Shown here: positions 17,711 through 21,657 of the stretch, in pieces
How the letters are laid out: the number at the start of each line of letters is the position of its first letter
Position numbering within the stretch: the first letter of the stretch is position 1
Origin: DATAAM01 sp036260075
GTDB lineage: Bacteria; Actinomycetota; Acidimicrobiia; Acidimicrobiales; JAHWLA01
DNA length: 21,657 bases
Assembly (NCBI GenBank): GCA_036260075.1
Contig: DATAAM010000075.1
Span: 1-21,657 of the forward strand
Reading direction: 5' to 3'
Made by a program: the position numbers and the translations under genes
The notes under the pieces: generated by a model
The model's input: only the letters and a program-made list of their open reading frames with translations
Told to the model about the DNA's origin: nothing
The model's database searches: none

Positions 17711-18250
17711 TCAGGACTGGCGGCCCGCCATCTGGCGCATCTCGGCCGCGTGGCGGTCGGTCCATTCGGCCGGTTCCAGCAGGTAGCCGCGGGAGCGCAC
17801 GGTGCGAATGGCCAGCGACACCGAGGCGATGCGACGGCGCAGGCGCAGGACGTGCACGTCGAGCGCGTTGCGCCCGGGCGCGCCGTCGGGCCACCCCGCT
17901 TCGGCGAGGGCCTCCCGGCTCACCACCGCCCCGAACCGCTCCAGCAGGGCGGCGACCAGGCGGGCTTCGACCGGCGGCAGCGGCACCCAGCGGGGGCCGT
18001 AGCGCAGGACGCCGTCGGTGTCGAGCTCGGGGAGGGGCTCGGCGTGGAGGGCGCTGCGACGGGCGATGGCCGTGATGCGAGCCCGGATGTCGCCGTCCTC
18101 GGCCGGGAGGCGCACCCAGTCTTCCAGGCAATCGATCGGCTCGGGCGGCTCGACGCCCGCGTCGAGGAGCAGGAGCCGAGGCACCTGGGCAATCGCAAGT
18201 CGGTCCCGCCGATCTCCCTCTTGCGGCCAGCGAACGAAGACGACATCCAC
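17711..18250 (-). CDS. Winged-helix regulator (OmpR/PhoB-type DNA-binding domain) with short receiver-like N-terminus
   Basis: From the GTG at 18250 the product has 179 residues. The C-terminal half (about 78-158) is a trans_reg_C winged helix: GVLRYGPRWVPLPPVEARLVAALLERFGAVVSREALAEAGW, then GRNALDVHVLRLRRRIASVSLAIRTVRSRGYLLEP. The N-terminal 65 residues (VVFVRWPQ, RLAIAQVPRLLLLDAG, DWVRLPAEDGDIRARITAIARR) look like a shrunken receiver: the strand LLLLDAG and the last helix are recognisable, but the acidic pocket and the TKPF-like lysine are missing, so phosphorylation is unlikely. The start is supported by TAGGTT 7 nt upstream; earlier in-frame starts would overlap the divergent CNBD gene. 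Targets are unknown. Confidence 0.82.
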   Translation of the reverse strand: MDVVFVRWPQEGDRRDRLAIAQVPRLLLLDAGVEPPEPIDCLEDWVRLPAEDGDIRARITAIARRSALHAEPLPELDTDGVLRYGPRWVPLPPVEARLVAALLERFGAVVSREALAEAGWPDGAPGRNALDVHVLRLRRRIASVSLAIRTVRSRGYLLEPAEWTDRHAAEMRQMAGRQS

Positions 18251-18257
18251 GGTTGAA

Positions 18258-18263
18258 AACCTA
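18258..18263 (-). promoter_or_regulatory. -10-like box TAGGTT in AT-rich divergent region
   Basis: On the minus strand TAGGTT ends 7 nt before the GTG at 18250. It lies in an AT-rich island (about 18251-18300) unlike the surrounding DNA, which also holds TTGAAA and its inverted copy TTTCAA about 30 bases apart and is probably an operator region for the two divergent regulator genes. Confidence 0.5.
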
Positions 18264-18338
18264 GAAATGGTTTGTTGCCCTATTGTTTCAAAGAAATGAA
18301 GGGCGTGCTCGGAATCTCTCGCGGGGGCCGCCGCGCAG

Positions 18339-18344
18339 TAGCGT
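18339..18344 (+). promoter_or_regulatory. -10-like box TAGCGT before CNBD gene
   Basis: TAGCGT fits TANNNT and ends 6 nt before the ATG at 18351, with no ribosome-binding site, consistent with a leaderless transcript. Confidence 0.5.
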
Positions 18345-18350
18345 GACGGC

Positions 18351-18776
18351 ATGGCTCGCAAGGACGAGAAGCTCGACCAGCTGGGGCGGATGTGGCTGTT
18401 CTCCGCTTGCAGCAAACGTGACCTGCACATGATCGGAAGGGCCTCCGACGAGGTCGACGTGCCCGCCGGGCGCACACTCACCGAGGAGGGCAGGCAGGGG
18501 CACGAGTTCTACCTGATCCTCGACGGGCAGGCCTCGGTGCGGCGCAACGGCAAGAAGATCGCCACCCTGGGGCCGGGCCAGTACTTCGGGGAGCTCTCGT
18601 TGCTCGACAAGGGGCCGCGCTCGGCCACGGTCGTGGCCGACACCGACATGCGGCTCCTGGTCATCGGCCAGCGGGAGTTCAACGGCACCCTCGACGAGGT
18701 GCCCGGGCTCGCCCACAAGCTGCTGCGCACCATGGCGGCGCGCCTGCGCGACTCCGACGCCAAGGCCTACCACTAG
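18351..18776 (+). CDS. Stand-alone cyclic nucleotide-binding domain protein
   Basis: The 141-residue protein is a single Crp-type cNMP-binding beta-barrel. It shows LFSACSKRDLHMIGRASDEVDVPAGRTLTEEGRQGHEFYLILDGQASVRRNGKKIATLGPGQYFGELSLLDKGPRSATVVADTD (about 16-99), then the start of the hinge helix. The phosphate-binding cassette FGELSLLDKGPRSATV has Glu81 and Arg90 in the usual places for cyclic nucleotide contact. There is no helix-turn-helix domain, so it cannot act as a CRP-like regulator alone and may signal through a partner. It is divergent from the winged-helix regulator and precedes the oxidoreductase by 75 bases, which has its own -10-like box. Confidence 0.9.
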   Translation: MARKDEKLDQLGRMWLFSACSKRDLHMIGRASDEVDVPAGRTLTEEGRQGHEFYLILDGQASVRRNGKKIATLGPGQYFGELSLLDKGPRSATVVADTDMRLLVIGQREFNGTLDEVPGLAHKLLRTMAARLRDSDAKAYH

Positions 18777-18837
18777 GCCCCTCCCGCCCCCGGCGGGCGC
18801 GGGCTCGGATGGCTGGTCGCGGCGGATTACCGCCGGG

Positions 18838-18843
18838 TAGCTT
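18838..18843 (+). promoter_or_regulatory. -10-like box TAGCTT before the oxidoreductase
   Basis: TAGCTT ends 8 nt before the ATG at 18852, with no ribosome-binding site between, and suggests an independent leaderless transcript. Confidence 0.5.
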
Positions 18844-18851
18844 TCCCGCTC

Positions 18852-21140
18852 ATGCCGAACCCTCCCACCCGGCGCCTGCGACCGTCGCAGCTCGCGCTCC
18901 TCTTCGGCGTCGGCTTCGCCGTCGTCATCGCCGCGTCCGGGATCGTCGCCGCCCTGGCCCAGGAGCACGACGACTCGCCGGTGCAGCGCGAGGTGTTCTT
19001 CAACATCCCGAGCCCGCTGCGGGCCCTCTTCTACACGTCGCTCACCGTGCTGGCGCTGGCGGTGGCGTGGCTCTTCTCCAAGCGCATTGAGAACTGGGAG
19101 CGGGGTCGCCCCGACCGGCGGGCCACCACCCGCAAGAACGTCGGGCGTCGGCTGGCCGACTTCCGGGCGGGTGTCTACATGCAGACGCTGCTGCGCGACC
19201 CGGCGGCCGGCCTCATGCACTCCTGCATCTACTTCGGCTTCCTCGTGCTGTTCGCCGTCACCACCGTGCTGGAGATCAACCACCAGCTGCCGGAGGACTG
19301 GAAGTTCCTCCACGGCGACGTCTACCGCGGCTACTCCTTGATCGGCGACGTGGCCGGTGTGGTCTTCCTGATCGGGATCGGGTGGGCGGCGTGGCGGCGG
19401 TGGGTGAAGCGGCCGTACCGCCTGAAGATCAAGACGCGAGCCGAGGACTACGTGATCCTCGGCACCTTCGCCGTCATGGGCGTGAGCGGCTTCCTCGTGG
19501 AGGGGGCGCGCATCGCCCTGGTGGGCAGGCCCGAGTTCGAGAAGTGGTCGGTGGTGGGCTGGCCGTTGTCGAACCTGTTCGACGGCATGGGCAGCCTGGC
19601 CCGGGTGCACGAGGTGCTGTGGGGCGTCCACTTCCTCAGCTTCGTGAGCTTCCTGGTCATCCTGCCGATCACCAAGCTGCGCCACATGTTCACCTCGCCG
19701 CTGAACATGTACCTCTCGGACCGCGACCGCCCCAAGGGCGCCATGAAGCCCATGCCCAACCTCATGGAGACGGAGCTGGAGAGCTTCGGCGCCTCGGTGG
19801 TGGAGGACTTCACGTGGAAGCAGTTGCTCGACACCGACGCCTGCACGGTGTGCGGGCGGTGCACGTCGGTGTGCCCGGCCAACGCCACCGGCAAGCCGCT
19901 CGACCCCCGCGAGATCGTGCTGAAGGTCGGCCAGGTGATGTCGGAGAGCCACCCGGGCGGGCCGGTGTCGCCGATCGTGGGGCACGAGCCGGAGCTGACC
20001 GTCACGGCGGCCAACGTGTTCGAGCGGATCAGCGCCGAGGAGATCTGGGCGTGCACCTCGTGCAAGGCGTGCGACGAGATCTGCCCGGTGAACATCGAGA
20101 TCCTCGACAAGATCCTCGACATGCGGCGCTACCTGTCGCTGATGGAGTCCAACTTCCCCACCGAGCTGGGCAACGCGTACCGGTCGATGGAGAACTCGGG
20201 CAACCCGTGGGGCATGAGCCAGGGCGAGCGGGCGGACTGGGTGCGCGCCTTGCCCGAGTCGGTGGAGATCGTCGACGGGTCGTCGCCGCTGGAGCACGAG
20301 TACCTGTACTGGGTGGGGTGCGCGGGGTCGTTCGACGACAAGAACAAGAAGGTCACGGTGGCCACCGCCAAGCTGTTGCAGCGGGCGGGGATCGACTTCG
20401 CCATCCTGGGCCCGTCCGAGATGTGCAACGGGGACCCGGCCCGGCGGTCGGGCAACGAGTACATCTTCCAGATGCTCGCCATGCAGAACATCGAGACGAT
20501 GAACGGCATGGGCGTGAAGAAGATCATCACGCAGTGCCCGCACTGCTTCAACACGCTGGGCAACGAGTACCCGCAACTGGGCGGCAACTACGAGGTCGTG
20601 CACCACTCGCAGTTCCTGGAGTACCTGATCGAGACGGGCCGCCTCGACCTGCGGGACGCCCGGCTGGACGAGCGGGTCACCTACCACGACTCGTGCTACC
20701 TGGGGCGGCACAACAACATCTACATGGCGCCGCGCCGGGTGCTGGGGTCGCTGAAGGGCATCGACATCGTGGAGATGGGGCAGTCCGGCTCCCGGGGGAT
20801 GTGCTGCGGGGCGGGCGGGGCCCGCATGTGGATGGAGGAGTCCATCGGCAAGAAGGTGAACACGGAGCGCTCGCAGCAGGCGATCGCCACCGGCGCCACC
20901 CGGGTGGCCACCGCGTGCCCGTTCTGTTACATCATGCTGGACGACGGCGTGAAGGAGAACGGCCGGGACGACATCGTCGTGCAGGACATCTCCATGCACC
21001 TGCTCGACGCCCTGGAGGGGCGGGGCGGGGCGCCGGTGGGGGTGGCGGCTTCGGCGGGCGGCGGGCCCGCTGGCGGCAGCGGGGCCGACATGCACCAGCC
21101 CGAAGAGCACGGCGCCGACGACTCCGGCGTCGCCCAGTAG
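18852..21140 (+). CDS. Membrane Fe-S oxidoreductase, EtfD-like (HdrD/CCG family)
   Basis: The 762-residue protein fuses a membrane part with soluble iron-sulphur domains. About six hydrophobic helices lie at 13-35, 57-75, 122-142, 163-182, 200-222 and 256-274, like a NarI-type cytochrome b domain. Two 4Fe-4S motifs follow: CTVCGRCTSVCP (331-342) and CTSCKACDEICP (401-412). Then come two CCG (DUF224) domains: Cys490, Cys525 and CPHC (562-565); Cys615, CCG (651-653) and CPFC (689-692). This is the layout of mycobacterial Rv0338c (EtfD), which passes electrons from electron transfer flavoprotein to menaquinone during fatty acid oxidation. EtfBA genes are not in the window, so the partner is inference; a general HdrD-like quinone reductase is the alternative. 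A Gly/Ala-rich C-terminus ends GVAQ, and the stop region is repeated downstream. Confidence 0.85.
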   Translation: MPNPPTRRLRPSQLALLFGVGFAVVIAASGIVAALAQEHDDSPVQREVFFNIPSPLRALFYTSLTVLALAVAWLFSKRIENWERGRPDRRATTRKNVGRRLADFRAGVYMQTLLRDPAAGLMHSCIYFGFLVLFAVTTVLEINHQLPEDWKFLHGDVYRGYSLIGDVAGVVFLIGIGWAAWRRWVKRPYRLKIKTRAEDYVILGTFAVMGVSGFLVEGARIALVGRPEFEKWSVVGWPLSNLFDGMGSLARVHEVLWGVHFLSFVSFLVILPITKLRHMFTSPLNMYLSDRDRPKGAMKPMPNLMETELESFGASVVEDFTWKQLLDTDACTVCGRCTSVCPANATGKPLDPREIVLKVGQVMSESHPGGPVSPIVGHEPELTVTAANVFERISAEEIWACTSCKACDEICPVNIEILDKILDMRRYLSLMESNFPTELGNAYRSMENSGNPWGMSQGERADWVRALPESVEIVDGSSPLEHEYLYWVGCAGSFDDKNKKVTVATAKLLQRAGIDFAILGPSEMCNGDPARRSGNEYIFQMLAMQNIETMNGMGVKKIITQCPHCFNTLGNEYPQLGGNYEVVHHSQFLEYLIETGRLDLRDARLDERVTYHDSCYLGRHNNIYMAPRRVLGSLKGIDIVEMGQSGSRGMCCGAGGARMWMEESIGKKVNTERSQQAIATGATRVATACPFCYIMLDDGVKENGRDDIVVQDISMHLLDALEGRGGAPVGVAASAGGGPAGGSGADMHQPEEHGADDSGVAQ

Positions 21141-21282
21141 CCCGGCGGCGGGACTGGGCGATCGGCGGTCTGAGCGCAGGCGGGCGCCCGGGCCGGGCGG
21201 CGGGCAGGCGGCGGGCAGGCCGCGATTCCTGCGTCGCCCACTAGCCCCGGCGGCAGAGACTGGGCCGACAGCGTCTGAGTGC
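21127..21282 (+). repeat. Duplicated 3' end of the oxidoreductase gene
   Basis: About 51 bases at 21127-21177, from GCGTCGCCCAGTAG (last codons and stop) to TCTGAGCGC, recur at 21231-21282 as GCGTCGCCCACTAG to TCTGAGTGC with a few substitutions and one-base gaps. Both contain GACTGGGC. The bases between are GC-rich and non-coding. 21141-21434 holds no gene that I can support; it contains this repeat, a hairpin at 21276 and the GGCTACGG repeats. Confidence 0.8.
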
Positions 21283-21316
21283 CAAAACCCCGGGAATGCC
21301 AGGGATTTGGCACTCA
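21276..21316. terminator. Inverted repeat, bidirectional terminator candidate
   Basis: TGAGTGCCAAA (21276-21286) pairs perfectly with TTTGGCACTCA (21306-21316). After one mismatch three more pairs (CCC/GGG) form inside. It lies between convergent genes and has A-rich bases on the right, so it may end the oxidoreductase message. Confidence 0.65.
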
Positions 21317-21350
21317 AACAGTGGGCGGTGGCGGGCCCGGGCGGGGGGCC

Positions 21351-21452
21351 GGCTACGGACGGCGGCGGCCGGCCCGGGCGGGCGGAGGCTACGGACGGCG
21401 GCGGCGGGCCCGGGCGGGCCCGGGCGAGGGGCGGCTACGGACGGCGGCGGCG
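21351..21452. repeat. Three copies of GGCTACGGACGGCGGCGGC at gene end
   Basis: Identical 19-base units begin at 21351, 21387 and 21433, separated by CCCGGGCGGG-rich spacers of unequal length. The third copy contains the stop codon (CTA, minus strand TAG) of the gene ending at 21435, so copies one and two look like duplications of that gene's 3' end. Confidence 0.85.
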
Positions 21453-21657
21453 GCGGTCGGCGGGGGCGTAGGCGTCGAGCACGTCGAACAGGGCGGCCAC
21501 GGACGGCACGTCCACCCGCTCGCTCTGCCGCTCCCCCCGCCGTCGCACGACCACCTCGCCGGTGCCCGAGGGCGGCAGGATGATCACCACGTCGGCGTCT
21601 GGGAGGGCCACGCCGGGCGACACCACGGCGGCGTCGAACCGATCGTCGGCAGCCTCC
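21435..21657 (-). CDS. Unknown protein, C-terminal part (5' end outside window)
   Basis: The minus-strand frame is open from the window edge to the TAG at 21435-21437, giving at least 73 residues. Visible sequence includes RFDAAVVSPGVALPDADVVIILPPSGTGEVVVRRRGE, then RVDVPSVAALFDVLDAYAPADRRRRRP. A hydrophobic strand (ADVVIILPP) followed by a short charged hairpin and a helix suggests a compact alpha/beta domain, but I cannot name a family. A GTG at 21626 could be a start, but the frame continues upstream without a stop, so a longer gene is more likely. The end is rich in Arg, encoded in the repeat unit described at 21351. Confidence 0.55.
   Translation of the reverse strand, partial: EAADDRFDAAVVSPGVALPDADVVIILPPSGTGEVVVRRRGERQSERVDVPSVAALFDVLDAYAPADRRRRRP

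Noticed and set aside
18288..21317. 1009-residue open frame on the minus strand
   Set aside because: It is antisense to the EtfD-like gene, whose cysteine motifs are unmistakable. The minus frame is His/Leu/Val/Arg-rich low-complexity translation typical of the shadow of a GC-rich gene.

Overview
The window is a high-GC, actinobacterial-type chromosome segment. The evidence is HspR/HAIR control of the dnaK operon and clpB, an LAxTG sorting signal of the class E sortase type, an EtfD-like membrane Fe-S oxidoreductase, and many start codons 6-8 nt after a TANNNT-like -10 box (leaderless transcripts). A deep actinobacterial lineage such as Acidimicrobiia is my guess from the style of the small genes; no rRNA or tRNA is present to prove it. 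No phage, IS element, CRISPR array or tRNA was seen.

Layout. 1-2840 (+): the conserved replication/ribosome cluster ssb (5' truncated), rpsR, rplI, dnaB. 2898-4051: a DUF4388 protein (-) diverging from a single-domain response regulator (+), which is followed by a decayed tandem copy of its own 3' end. 4352-4558 (+): a small two-helix membrane protein. 4793-14490 (-): a proteostasis block, which in transcription order is dnaK, grpE, dnaJ, hspR, two Cys-rich cell-wall-anchored surface proteins, clpB and a membrane-anchored HExxH protein. HAIR-like operators (CTTGnnn-N7-nnTCAAG) lie upstream of dnaK and clpB, and HspR is encoded between them, so this is a self-contained heat-shock regulon. 14758-15894: a small membrane protein (+) converging on a secreted protein of unknown function (-). 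16146-17688 (+): phosphoglycerate mutase and a very short, degenerate GT-B-like protein. 17711-18776: a winged-helix regulator (-) diverging from a stand-alone cyclic-nucleotide-binding-domain protein (+) across an AT-rich island. 18852-21140 (+): the EtfD-like oxidoreductase. 21435-21657 (-): the C-terminal end of an unknown gene running off the window.

The most unusual signals are: (i) three separate genes whose 3' ends, including the stop codon, are repeated just beyond the gene; (ii) ribosomal protein S18 with an acidic C-terminal tail of about 64 residues; (iii) paralogous surface proteins with a shared Cys-rich domain, different sorting signals (LPRTG and LATTG), and a position inside the heat-shock locus; (iv) a glycosyltransferase-like protein of only 245 residues that has lost the usual nucleotide-sugar-binding residues; (v) a recurrent TAGNNT box 6-8 nt before start codons. 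No obviously new defence or mobile system was recognised.
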